This document shows positions 34,400-42,904 of a stretch of DNA of 64,000 nt, one piece after another (position 1 is the first letter of the stretch; the number at the start of each line of letters is the position of its first letter). The DNA is from Amycolatopsis vancoresmycina (GTDB lineage: Bacteria > Actinomycetota > Actinomycetes > Mycobacteriales > Pseudonocardiaceae), in the NCBI RefSeq assembly GCF_000716785.1, contig NZ_JNYY01000008.1, positions 1-64,000 on the forward strand, given 5' to 3'. The notes below the pieces were generated by a model. The model had not been told where the DNA came from. It was given only the letters and a program-made list of their open reading frames with translations, and made no database searches. The position numbers and the translations under genes were made by a program.

Positions 34400-35967
34400 G
34401 AAGCGACCGGGCTTTCCCGGCCGGCCACCAGTTCGGCCCCCGCCGTGGCCGCGATCCGGTCGAGCAGCGGGCGGTAATCCTCGGCGGTGGTGTGCGGGTG
34501 CAGCAGGGTCAGCTTGAGCCACAGCTGGTTCTCGCCGCCCGGCCCGGTCGGCAGCGCGGCCCGGCCGACGACGGCGGTGCCCGCTTCGAGCAGCGCGCGG
34601 CGGACACGGGCGACGAGCTCGTCACCCGCTTCGTCACCCGCCTCGTCGGCGACGACCGGCCGGAGGACCACAGTGGACAGTTCGGGCCGGCCCCAGAGCC
34701 GCAGGCCCGGGTGGCCGGACACCAGCCGGGCGACCTCGCCGGCGGTGGTGCAGCAGCGTTCGACGAGCGCGCCGAGGCCGTCGGTGCCGAGCGCGTGCAC
34801 GGTGACGGCCATCCGGAAGGCGTCCGGCCGCCGCGACGTCCGGATCGACCGGCCGAGCAGGTCGGGCAGGCCGGCTTCGGTGTCGTCGTCGGCGTTGAGG
34901 TACTCGGCACGGACGGTGAGCGCGGCGAGGTCGGCGGCCTCCCGGGCGGCGAAGAGCCCGGCGGCGACGGGCTGCCAGCCGAACTTGTGCAGGTCGAGGG
35001 CGACGGAGTCGGCCAGTTCGAGCCCGTCGAGTTTGGTCTTGAGCGTGGCGCTGCAGAGGGCCATGCCGCCGTAGGCCGCGTCGACGTGCAGCCGGGCCAG
35101 GTGTCGTCGGCAGATCCGGGCGATTTCGGGCAGCGGGTCGAGGGTGCCGGTGTTGGTGGTCCCGGCGGTGGCGACGACGACGGAGTCCGGCGTGAGGACG
35201 CCGTCGAGGGCCGCGGGAAGCAGGCGGTCGCCTTCGCAGGGGACGACGACGGGGGCGGGCAGGCCGAGCAGCCAGGCGGCGCGGGCGACGCTGTGGTGGG
35301 CGTTGGCGCCGCAGACGGGCTGGGCGCGGGGGTTGCGTTCGCGGGCCAGGAGCAGGCCGAGGAGGTTGGATTCGGTGCCACCGGTGGTCACGACGGCGTC
35401 GGGGGTTTCGGCGTGGGGGTAACACAACCGGGCGATTCCGGCGGTGAATTCACGCTCGAGTTCGCTGGCGACGGGAGCTTGGTCCCAGGAGTCCATGGAG
35501 GGGTTGAGGGCACTGGCGACGACATCGGCGGCCACGGAGACCGCGAGCGGCGGGCAGTGCAGGTGGGCGGCGCAGGAGGGATCGGCAGGATCGGCGGAAC
35601 CGGCGGCGAGGAGCCGGCTGAGGTGTTCGAGCGCGGCTTCGGCGCCGACTCCGGTCCGAGGCAAACCGGCCGACAGAAGCGGACCAGTCTCGGCGGCCAC
35701 GGGTTCGGCGCTGGGGACGGGCGCACCGAGCCCGGCCACCTGCGTGTCGGCGGCAGGCGCGAGCTTCTCCGGTCCCGAACCCGCCGTCACCTGGCCCAGC
35801 TCGCCGCCCTCCGCCACCAGGGCCGCTGCCACCGCGGCCGGGCCGCCCGCCGGGACCGGGCCGCCGCGTTCCGCGATGCCCGCCGCCATTGCGCGCAGCG
35901 CCACCGGGATCAGCTCGCCGAGGCGGTCCGCGCCGCCCTCGCCACCGGCCAGCCCGTCTGCCCGCAT
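34396..35967 (-). CDS. Group II PLP-dependent amino acid decarboxylase (DesA/RhbB-like)
   Basis: 523 residues. The PLP-binding Lys lies in ALDLHKFGWQPV (about residue 326). TTGGTESNLLGLLLARE and ATAGTTNTGTLDPLPEIA are conserved PLP-pocket segments, with HVDAAYGG for the Asp. The N-terminal 110 residues are variable and Ala/Gly-rich. Relatives decarboxylate lysine to cadaverine (DesA) or diaminobutyrate to 1,3-diaminopropane (RhbB); which applies is unknown. ATG at 35967 has GGAAGGCGGGG upstream. It is the first gene of the operon, directly behind an iron box. Confidence 0.9.
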   Translation of the reverse strand: MRADGLAGGEGGADRLGELIPVALRAMAAGIAERGGPVPAGGPAAVAAALVAEGGELGQVTAGSGPEKLAPAADTQVAGLGAPVPSAEPVAAETGPLLSAGLPRTGVGAEAALEHLSRLLAAGSADPADPSCAAHLHCPPLAVSVAADVVASALNPSMDSWDQAPVASELEREFTAGIARLCYPHAETPDAVVTTGGTESNLLGLLLARERNPRAQPVCGANAHHSVARAAWLLGLPAPVVVPCEGDRLLPAALDGVLTPDSVVVATAGTTNTGTLDPLPEIARICRRHLARLHVDAAYGGMALCSATLKTKLDGLELADSVALDLHKFGWQPVAAGLFAAREAADLAALTVRAEYLNADDDTEAGLPDLLGRSIRTSRRPDAFRMAVTVHALGTDGLGALVERCCTTAGEVARLVSGHPGLRLWGRPELSTVVLRPVVADEAGDEAGDELVARVRRALLEAGTAVVGRAALPTGPGGENQLWLKLTLLHPHTTAEDYRPLLDRIAATAGAELVAGRESPVAS

Positions 35968-35981
35968 GTGCCCCGCCTTCC

Positions 35982-36000
35982 TTAGGGTTGCCTTGCCTAC
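35982..36000. promoter_or_regulatory. IdeR/DmdR iron box
   Basis: The 19 bases read on the minus strand GTAGGCAAGGCAACCCTAA, matching 14 of 19 positions of the actinobacterial iron box TTAGGTTAGGCTAACCTAA, with both outer arms preserved. It sits 15 bp upstream of the decarboxylase ATG, where an iron-loaded IdeR/DmdR repressor would block the siderophore operon. Confidence 0.75.
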
Positions 36001-36123
36001 GCTGAGCAACAGTACGGCGACCGACGGCTGCCTGTCATCCGGTCCCGTCCAGCATGCTCGACCGGGTGGCGGGGACGCGTCGGCCATCGGGAGTAGGTTC
36101 ACCGCGAGGAGGAGGTGATCAGC

Positions 36124-36516
36124 GTGCCCCGGTGGGACGTCCTGCTGGTGGTCGGCGCCGGCGGCGCGCTCGGCAGCCTCGCCCGCTACGGCCTGTCCGT
36201 GGCGATCCCGCACGCGCGCGGGGAGTTCGCCCTCGCGACGCTGCTCACCAACGTGCTCGGCTGCCTGCTCATCGGCGTCCTGATGGCGATCCTGACCACC
36301 ACGGCCCGCCCCCACCACCTGCTGCGGCCGTTCCTGGGCGTCGGGATCCTCGGCGGGTTCACGACGTTCTCCACGTTCGTGACGGACACCCTCGACGCGG
36401 CCACGACCGGGCGCATACTGGGTTCGCTGGCCTACGCCCTGGCCTCGCTGGTGCTGTGCTTGACCGCGGTCGCCGCGGGTCTCACCGCCACGCGAGCCGT
36501 GCGAAAGGGACGCTGA
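36124..36516 (+). CDS. crcB: Fluoride channel CrcB/Fluc, first subunit
   Basis: 130 residues with four membrane helices. Fluc signatures: GAGGALGSLARYGLSVAIP at the start, LLTNVLGCLLIGVL containing the pore Asn, and ILGGFTTFSTFVTDTLD with the conserved GGFTTFSTF break. GTG at 36124 is preferred over GTG at 36115 because AGGAGG at 36108-36113 is eight or more bases from it. It exports fluoride as a dual-topology dimer; with the second copy at 36845 it probably forms a heterodimer. It is divergent from the siderophore operon across 156 bases. Confidence 0.93.
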   Translation: MPRWDVLLVVGAGGALGSLARYGLSVAIPHARGEFALATLLTNVLGCLLIGVLMAILTTTARPHHLLRPFLGVGILGGFTTFSTFVTDTLDAATTGRILGSLAYALASLVLCLTAVAAGLTATRAVRKGR

Positions 36517-36848
36517 TGGACGGACCCGCGACGCGCCTGACGATCTACCTCGGCGAAGACGACCACTGGCACCACAAGCCGCTCTACCACGAGATCGTCC
36601 GCCGAGCCCGCGACGCCGGCCTCGCCGGCGCTTCGGTGCTTCGCGGCGTCGAGGGCTACGGCGCGTCGTCGCTGATCCACACGACGCGGATCCTGTCGCT
36701 GTCGGAGGACCTGCCCGTGGTGATCGTGATCATCGACGAGGAGGCGAAGCTGCGGGCGTTCCTGCCCCAGCTGGACGAGCTGATCGGCGAGGGACTGGTG
36801 ACGCTCGACCAGGTCGAGGTGGTCCGCTACGTGGGGCGGACGGAGTGA
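36516..36848 (+). CDS. DUF190 domain-containing protein
   Basis: 110 residues, PII-like ferredoxin fold. TRLTIYLGEDDHWHHKPLYH, GASVLRGVEGYGASSLIHT and DLPVVIVIIDEEAKLRAFLP are the DUF190 hallmarks. Its ATG overlaps the upstream crcB stop (TGATG), and its stop overlaps the second crcB (GTGA), so all three are co-translated. A regulatory role for the channel, by analogy with PII proteins, is an inference; the domain is often found next to crcB. Confidence 0.92.
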   Translation: MDGPATRLTIYLGEDDHWHHKPLYHEIVRRARDAGLAGASVLRGVEGYGASSLIHTTRILSLSEDLPVVIVIIDEEAKLRAFLPQLDELIGEGLVTLDQVEVVRYVGRTE

Positions 36849-37219
36849 CGCTGGTCCTGGTGGCCCTGGGCGGAGCGGCGGGGTCGGTGCTGCGCTACCT
36901 GACGGATCGCCGCATCCAGCAGTGGCGCGACTCGCCGTTCCCGTTCGGCACGCTGACGGTGAACATCGTGGGCTCGTTCATCCTGGGCTTCCTGAGCGGC
37001 TGGCTCCTGCACGGCGCGGAGCCGTCGTCGGTGCGGGCGCTGCTGGCGGTGGGGTTCTGCGGCGGCCTGACGACGTTCTCGACGTTCGGCTACGAGACGG
37101 TCCGGCTGTTCCTGGAGAAGACGCGCCTGTACGCGGTGCTGAACGTGGTGGTTACGGTGGCCGCAGGCCTGGCCTCGGGCGCCGCCGGGCTCGCACTGGC
37201 CACCGTGATCTGGTCCTGA
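36845..37219 (+). CDS. crcB: Fluoride channel CrcB/Fluc, second subunit
   Basis: 124 residues, four membrane helices. GGAAGSVLRYLTDRRIQQW, LTVNIVGSFILGFLSGW (pore Asn) and FCGGLTTFSTFGYETVRLF match Fluc. The paired genes would assemble an antiparallel heterodimer, as known for two-gene Fluc systems. GTG at 36845 overlaps the DUF190 stop by four bases. No fluoride riboswitch was found upstream of the operon. Confidence 0.93.
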   Translation: MTLVLVALGGAAGSVLRYLTDRRIQQWRDSPFPFGTLTVNIVGSFILGFLSGWLLHGAEPSSVRALLAVGFCGGLTTFSTFGYETVRLFLEKTRLYAVLNVVVTVAAGLASGAAGLALATVIWS

Positions 37220-37295
37220 TCGCGCCCCAATCCGCCGTCAGTCACGATCCGCTATCGCCTTTAACACGCCGCTCCGGTGCGGCGACTTGGGTGTC

Positions 37296-39785
37296 ATGGG
37301 AAAAAGCACCCGTCGACGGTGGCTCTCGAAACGCGCGCGCACCACGGTGACCCGGTGGGCCATCGCGGTGGCGGTGGCCGCGGTGGGGGTTGCGGTCGTC
37401 GCCACGGTCGAGGGCCTGCAGCAGCACGAGGCCGCGCAGAAAACCGAATCCACACCGGACTGCACTCTCGACGAGTACCCGCGCGCCGCCGTTACCGTGC
37501 GGGCCGCGGTCGAGACGGACAACGTCGACTACCCGCGGATCAGCAGCGACGTGGTGATCCGCGCCCCGCGGATGTGGAACCGCGCGGACGACCTCCTCGG
37601 CGATCCGGACCACAGCGACTACCGGTCGGCACTCCGCTGTCTCCTTGGTGCCTACCCGACCGACTTCTCGGTGTACCGCAACGAGCCGCCAACGATCACG
37701 GTGGAGGATGGGGACGTGGTGGTGCACGACCACGTCTGGACGGAACTGGTGCAGTCGGGCCACGGCGCCGTCGGAATGCTGGACCTGAACGTCGAACGGG
37801 CGAAGCCGTGGCGACTGGCCGTCGTCTCTCGTGGCGGGCTCAGCCGGTCCACTTCGTGGAACGTCACCATCACGGCGCCGGTGCACTGGCTCGCCTCCTC
37901 CGTCCCGCAGCCCTGGCCGCCCCACGACGCGAAGCCGGGCGAGGTGACCTGGTATTACGGGACGACTTCGCCAATGGACGACCAGAAGGAATTGGCCATC
38001 ACCGAGCTGACCCCGGACGTCCGTACGACGGTCTACGTCTGGCACGGATCGACCTTTGGTGACCTTATGGTGCAAGGTGTCGACGCGGTAAGCGCAGCAG
38101 CATTCCCGGCCGTGATCCTGTTGTTCATCCGGCGCATCCGCAAGCATCTGTCCGACGACGGTGACAAACTCGCCCGACGCGCGCGGCGAGTCACCATTGC
38201 GGTGCTCATCATCCAGTTCGTCGGCCTCGGTATCCAGATCACCCGCGCCATCCTCGCCGCACAGGGCGACCGGGTGCCGGACTGGTCGACCGCCGCCTGG
38301 GCAGCCGACATCGCCGTCGGCCTGGCGGTCTTGGTGTTAGCCCGCTGCTCCGGCGTCCGGCGGAGGCCGCTGTTCGCCGCGGTGCCGGTACTCGTGGCCA
38401 CCTTGGCGTTCGGCTGGGTACTGGGGGACAATGTCGCCTTCACCGGCCGATGGGAGGACGATGCCCTTTTCCTCCGGTTGAGTGAAACCGCGATGGTCTT
38501 CGTCGTGCTGCTTCTCGCAGTGGCAGGATTCGTCGACGCCCTTCGTTCGTTGACCCGGTCGAACGGAAAACGACCGCGACGTGCATGGTGGGTCTGGCCG
38601 GTAACGTCGGTCGTGACCGGCGCTCTGGTCCTCGAGCGGGTGATCACCGCCTTGCACAACGACTCGCTCCAGCAGTGGATCAACGATCCGGGGCCTACCG
38701 GTGTCCTCCGAGGCATCTTCCGCTACACGCTGTGGGGACTTCCTGGCGCCTGGCTGTGGATCTTCGGCGCGCTGCCGGCAGTCGCCGTGTACGTTCTCGC
38801 TCGGACCGTGCTCCAACACAAGAGTGATGCCGACCGCTCCCTGCTTTGGTACCTGTCGCTGGCCCTCTTCGTGGCCGGCCCGGTCACGTGGAGTCTCACG
38901 ATTTATGGATTCGAGCTGCCTTTCTGGCTGCTCGGAGCGTTGGTGTACTGGCTGTGTTGCCGGGCTGGGAAGCCGCTGCTCGATTCCACGCTCCCCTCGG
39001 GCGGCAGAATTCGCGACTACGCGACCCAGCAAGGCGACGCCGCTGTCCGGCGGGACGCGACGCGATGGCTCAAGCACGCAGCCGGACCGGCTGCACCCCG
39101 CCACCCGAAGTTGCCGAAGCAGGTCACTCCGGTCGACGTCGTCCTGGCTTTGGGGCCGGGCAGGACCCCCTACGAGAACATGAGGACCATGGTCAGGTTC
39201 TCGTGGTGGATGGGGGTCACAGTCGCCGTGGTCGTCTACTTCTCCCGCAAAGTCGCAAGCGCCGACCTCACCGCCGCTTCGCCCGATTCGCTGATCCTGC
39301 AGTACGCCGGCGACATCGTTTGGACGGCGGCGGGCTGGGTGCTGGCCGCGGCGGCACTCGGCCTCTATTGGCAGTACCTGCCGGGTAAACGTGGATTTGT
39401 CAAGGTGCTGCCGCTGGCAGTCGCGAACGCTGTAGGTCCCATCTGCGTGTTCCTGGCGTCGAAGCTCACCGGCGGGACCGGTGACGTGGACGAGTTGATC
39501 GACGGCGCCGTGTTCACGATCGTCTTGTTCTTTCTGGGGCTCGCCATGGACATCCGCACCTTGCGGGATTTGGGCGCAGCAAGGTACCTGACCTTGCGAC
39601 AGGGCATGGCGGCGTATGGGGTGAGCAATCTGCCGTCCCGGATCACCGCGGCAGTGGCACCGGTTTCGGCGGTCATCGCGCTCGTCTTCACGATCATCGC
39701 CGGGCCGCAGAGCAACTCCACGCCCGCGAGTCAGCCACCGTCACCCGAGACAGGACAGAACAAACCGAACACGGGAATCAAGTAA
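37296..39785 (+). CDS. Large polytopic membrane protein, unknown function
   Basis: 829 residues. One N-terminal membrane helix (WAIAVAVAAVGVAVVATV) leads to an extracytoplasmic region of about 220 residues, then some fourteen further hydrophobic segments, with a soluble loop (about 575-645) in between and a Ser/Pro-rich tail. It resembles large uncharacterised actinomycete membrane proteins (possibly DUF6185; uncertain). No enzymatic motif was found. ATG at 37296 is used; TTG at 37287 is possible. Codon choice is visibly less GC-rich at third positions than in neighbours, hinting at recent acquisition. Confidence 0.7.
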   Translation: MGKSTRRRWLSKRARTTVTRWAIAVAVAAVGVAVVATVEGLQQHEAAQKTESTPDCTLDEYPRAAVTVRAAVETDNVDYPRISSDVVIRAPRMWNRADDLLGDPDHSDYRSALRCLLGAYPTDFSVYRNEPPTITVEDGDVVVHDHVWTELVQSGHGAVGMLDLNVERAKPWRLAVVSRGGLSRSTSWNVTITAPVHWLASSVPQPWPPHDAKPGEVTWYYGTTSPMDDQKELAITELTPDVRTTVYVWHGSTFGDLMVQGVDAVSAAAFPAVILLFIRRIRKHLSDDGDKLARRARRVTIAVLIIQFVGLGIQITRAILAAQGDRVPDWSTAAWAADIAVGLAVLVLARCSGVRRRPLFAAVPVLVATLAFGWVLGDNVAFTGRWEDDALFLRLSETAMVFVVLLLAVAGFVDALRSLTRSNGKRPRRAWWVWPVTSVVTGALVLERVITALHNDSLQQWINDPGPTGVLRGIFRYTLWGLPGAWLWIFGALPAVAVYVLARTVLQHKSDADRSLLWYLSLALFVAGPVTWSLTIYGFELPFWLLGALVYWLCCRAGKPLLDSTLPSGGRIRDYATQQGDAAVRRDATRWLKHAAGPAAPRHPKLPKQVTPVDVVLALGPGRTPYENMRTMVRFSWWMGVTVAVVVYFSRKVASADLTAASPDSLILQYAGDIVWTAAGWVLAAAALGLYWQYLPGKRGFVKVLPLAVANAVGPICVFLASKLTGGTGDVDELIDGAVFTIVLFFLGLAMDIRTLRDLGAARYLTLRQGMAAYGVSNLPSRITAAVAPVSAVIALVFTIIAGPQSNSTPASQPPSPETGQNKPNTGIK

Positions 39786-39792
39786 GGGAAGA

Positions 39793-39820
39793 CCCGCCGG
39801 TCAAGCACACCACCGGCGGG
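39793..39820. terminator. Bidirectional hairpin terminator
   Basis: CCCGCCGGT (39793-39801) pairs with ACCGGCGGG (39812-39820), loop of 10 bases, in the 52-base gap between the convergent membrane-protein and LLM-oxidoreductase genes. Confidence 0.6.
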
Positions 39821-39837
39821 GAGGACCGCCATCTTGC

Positions 39838-40788
39838 TCAGCGTGGTGCCAGGCCGCGCACCTGCTCGAACGGGTCCTCCCCGGTCGGCAGCAGCGCGAT
39901 GATCGGCGTCGTCAGCCCGTTGTCCACATAGGACTGGACCTGCTCCCGGCACGACTCCACGCTCCCGTGGATCACCAGCTCGTCCACCACCGAATCCGGG
40001 ATCACCTGGTTCGCCTTCTGCCGGTCCCCCGCGGCCCACGCCTCGTGCATCGGCGCCAGCGCCTCCCCGCGTCCCAGCCACTCGTGGAACGCCGCGTACA
40101 CCGGGACCGTCAGGTAGCTCGAAATCAGCATCCGCCCCAGCCCCCGAGCCGCCTCCGCGTCCTCCGTCGGGCACACGAAGATCCGGGCCGCCAGCTCGAC
40201 GTCCGGGCCGATCACCGAGCGCACCCGGGGCACGTCCGAAGCCGCCAGCCAGTTCGTGATCGCGCCGTCCGCCTCGCGTGCGGCCAGGCGCAACATGCCC
40301 GGGCGCAACGCCGCCAGCATGATCGACGGTGGTGGGTCCGCCGGGCGCTCCAAGCGGAACTTCGAGACCGCGAACGTCTCGTACTTCTCGCTGACCTTCT
40401 CGCCCGCCAGCGCCGAACGCAGGAAGCGCAGCGTGTCCCGCGAACGCGCGAAGGGCTCATCGAAGGAAGCCGCGTTCCAGCTCGACACGATCACCGGGGA
40501 CGACGCGCCGATGCCGAGGACGAACCGGCCCGGGGCCAGCTCCGCCACCGTCGCCGCCTGCATCGCCAGCAAGCCCGGGCCGCGGGTGTACACCGGGACG
40601 ATCGCCGTCCCGAGACGCAGCTGCGGTGCCCACTGCGAGGCCAGCACCAGCGGCGTGAACGCGTCCGTGCCCGCCGTCTCGGCCGTCCACGCGTCCGTGT
40701 AGCCCAGGTCCGGCAGCTGTTCGACCAGCTCGCGGTGCGCCGTGAGCGGAACTCCGGTCAGCGGGATCGTGAGGCCCCAGCGGCTCAT
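39838..40788 (-). CDS. LLM class F420-dependent oxidoreductase
   Basis: 316 residues, luciferase-like monooxygenase fold. LVEQLPDLGYTDAWTAE, LRLGTAIVPVYTRGPGLLAMQA and GRFVLGIGASSPVIV are the conserved TIM-barrel segments of F420-dependent LLM enzymes. The C-terminus VVDELVIHGSVESCREQVQ is also typical. F420 use is inferred from the subfamily; the substrate is unknown. Its ATG overlaps the S9 peptidase stop (ATGA), making it the last gene of the PPK2-S9-LLM unit. Confidence 0.88.
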   Translation of the reverse strand: MSRWGLTIPLTGVPLTAHRELVEQLPDLGYTDAWTAETAGTDAFTPLVLASQWAPQLRLGTAIVPVYTRGPGLLAMQAATVAELAPGRFVLGIGASSPVIVSSWNAASFDEPFARSRDTLRFLRSALAGEKVSEKYETFAVSKFRLERPADPPPSIMLAALRPGMLRLAAREADGAITNWLAASDVPRVRSVIGPDVELAARIFVCPTEDAEAARGLGRMLISSYLTVPVYAAFHEWLGRGEALAPMHEAWAAGDRQKANQVIPDSVVDELVIHGSVESCREQVQSYVDNGLTTPIIALLPTGEDPFEQVRGLAPR

Positions 40789-42884
40789 GCGTTCTCCTTC
40801 TCGACGGCCGACAGTTCACGCAGCAGCCAGTCCACCTGCGTGCGCATCAGGTTCTCCGCGACCTCTTCGGCCTGCGGCGTCATGTGGGTCGCGCCCGCCA
40901 GCGGCAGGAAGACGTGCGGCCGGCCCTTCGCCAGCAGCGCCGACGACAGCCGCAGCGCGTGCGCGACGAACACGTTGTCGTCGGCCAGGCCGTGCACGAT
41001 CAGCAGCGCCCGGCTCAGCTCGCCCGCGCTCTCGATCAGCGAGTTGTGCGCGTAGCTCTCGGCCTCGTCCTGCGGCTTCCCGAGGTAGCGCTCGGTGTAG
41101 TGCGTGTCGTACAGCGACCAGTCGGTGACCGGCGCGCCCGCGACCGCCGCGTGGAAGACGTCCGGACGGCGCAGCACCGCCAACGCCGACAGGTAGCCGC
41201 CGTACGACCAGCCCCGGATCGCCACCCGCTCCGGATCCAGCTCCGGGTACGACGCGGCCGCCGCCTGCAGCGCGTCCACCTGGTCCTGCAGCGTGACGTC
41301 GGCGAGGCGGCCGTGGATCTCGCGCTCCCACACCGCGCCGCGGCCCGGCGTGCCGCGGCCGTCCGCGACGAGCACCGCGAACCCCTGGTCCGCCAGCCAC
41401 TGCGAAGTGAGGAACGCATTGCGGCTCTGCATGACGCGCTGGGCGTGCGGGCCGCCGTACGGGTCGAGCAGCACCGGCAGCCTGCCCTCGCTCGGCTCGT
41501 ACCCGCGCGGCAGCAGCAGCGCCGCCCGCAGGCCGCGCTCGCCCAGCGTCAGCCAGGTCAGGTTCGGCACGATGTCCGGGTCCACAGTGGACGAGGAGAT
41601 CGTCGCGACCGGCGAGCCGTCGCGCAGCACCGAGACGCGCGGGCCGCTGTAGTCCAGGCTCCATGAAGAAAGCACGGTGACCGCGGCGGACCCGGCGCCG
41701 ACGTGCACGCCGTCCACAGTGGACAACCGGCGCACCGACGAGCCCTCGGTCCGGAAGACGTGGATCTGGGTCGGGTCGGCTTCCGAGGCGCTGAACAGGA
41801 TCTCGGCGCCGACGTCGAGGACGGCCCGCAGCTGCAGCCCGGCCGGGGTGACGGCCTCGCCGCCGACGAACAGCCGGTGGTCGCCGTCGACCATGCCCTC
41901 GACGACGAGGCGGCCGTCGGGCGTCCACGCCGGGACGCCGCCGACGATGTCGATCCAGTGCTGGTCGGCCGCGGTGTGCACCGTCGACGTCGAGCCGTCG
42001 GTGACGTCCACGGCGAGGACGTCCATCCGCTTCTGGTCACGCGGCTGCACGGCGAGCAGCGGCGCACCGCCGGCCGACCAGTGCACCGAGGCCAGGTACT
42101 CCCAGTCGCCCTGCGTGACGTCGACGCGTGAGCCGTCCAGGCCGAGCACGGACAGCGACACCAGCGCGTTCGTGGTGCCCGCGGCCGGGTAGGCGACGAC
42201 GTTCGCCGGGTGCTGCGGGTTGGCCGGGTCGGCGATGGTCCAGCGCGGCACCGGGCCGCGGTCGGAGCGCTCGGCGAGGATGCTGCGGCCGTCGGGCGCC
42301 CACCAGTAGCCGCGGGTGCGGTCCATCTCCTCCGCGGCGATGAACTCGGCGAGGCCCCAGGCGATGTCCTCGCCCTCCTCCTCGACCAGCACGCGGTCGT
42401 CGCCGGTGGCCAGCTCCAGCACGTGCAGCCGCCGGTTCTGGACGTAGGCGACGTGCGTGCCCGCCGGGTTCGGCCGCGGGTCGATGACCGCGCCGTCGAC
42501 GCGCAGCGTCACCTCGCCCGAGGCGAGGTCCAGCGTGTAGAGCTTCCCCGAGAGCGAGAACACCGCGACGGTGAAACCCGCGTCGACGCCGTAGTGCACG
42601 ACACCGCCGCCGGTCTCGCGGGCCCGTTCGCGCCGCGCGCGCTCTTCGGCGGGCAGCTCCTCCTCACCGGGCAGCAGTTCGGCGGCGTCGACGAGCTTCG
42701 TCTCGGCGCCGGTCGCCAGGTCGGCCGACCACAGGCTGTGCCGGGGGTCGGTGCCCGACTCCGCGCGCAGGAACAGCACGCGGGAGCCGTCCGGGTCGAC
42801 CCGGAACTCCTTCGGCGCGCCGAGGGTGAAGCGCTGGGTCCGGGCCTGCTTGCGGAGGAACGGGAGGTCGTCGACATCGGTCAC
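40785..42884 (-). CDS. S9 family (prolyl oligopeptidase / DPP-IV-like) peptidase
   Basis: 699 residues: an N-terminal beta-propeller (about 1-430) and a C-terminal alpha/beta-hydrolase domain. The nucleophile is Ser in RGWSYGGYLSAL, the Asp lies in IVHGLADDNVFV, and the His in GATHMTPQ. DPYGGPHAQRVMQSRNAFLT is the conserved S9 entry to the catalytic domain. No signal peptide, so cytoplasmic. GTG at 42884 (VTDVDDLPFLRKQ) follows GGAAGAG and fits relatives; GTG at 42908 would overlap the PPK2 stop by four bases. Two perfect GTCCACWGTGGAC palindromes lie in this gene. Confidence 0.92.
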   Translation of the reverse strand: MTDVDDLPFLRKQARTQRFTLGAPKEFRVDPDGSRVLFLRAESGTDPRHSLWSADLATGAETKLVDAAELLPGEEELPAEERARRERARETGGGVVHYGVDAGFTVAVFSLSGKLYTLDLASGEVTLRVDGAVIDPRPNPAGTHVAYVQNRRLHVLELATGDDRVLVEEEGEDIAWGLAEFIAAEEMDRTRGYWWAPDGRSILAERSDRGPVPRWTIADPANPQHPANVVAYPAAGTTNALVSLSVLGLDGSRVDVTQGDWEYLASVHWSAGGAPLLAVQPRDQKRMDVLAVDVTDGSTSTVHTAADQHWIDIVGGVPAWTPDGRLVVEGMVDGDHRLFVGGEAVTPAGLQLRAVLDVGAEILFSASEADPTQIHVFRTEGSSVRRLSTVDGVHVGAGSAAVTVLSSWSLDYSGPRVSVLRDGSPVATISSSTVDPDIVPNLTWLTLGERGLRAALLLPRGYEPSEGRLPVLLDPYGGPHAQRVMQSRNAFLTSQWLADQGFAVLVADGRGTPGRGAVWEREIHGRLADVTLQDQVDALQAAAASYPELDPERVAIRGWSYGGYLSALAVLRRPDVFHAAVAGAPVTDWSLYDTHYTERYLGKPQDEAESYAHNSLIESAGELSRALLIVHGLADDNVFVAHALRLSSALLAKGRPHVFLPLAGATHMTPQAEEVAENLMRTQVDWLLRELSAVEKENA
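41580..41592 (-). repeat. GTCCACWGTGGAC palindrome, S9 peptidase gene, first copy
   Basis: In frame as Ser-Thr-Val-Asp in SSSTVDPDIV. It lies 132 bases from the second copy in the same gene. Confidence 0.8.
41712..41724 (-). repeat. GTCCACWGTGGAC palindrome, S9 peptidase gene, second copy
   Basis: In frame as Ser-Thr-Val-Asp in RLSTVDGVHV, again with a rare Thr codon at the centre of the palindrome. Confidence 0.8.
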
Positions 42885-42904
42885 GCCCGCACTCTTCCAG
42901 ACGA

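Noticed and set aside
36001..36123. Possible fluoride riboswitch ahead of crcB
   Set aside because: The conserved crcB-motif pseudoknot segments could not be found; the region is short and also holds the siderophore promoter.
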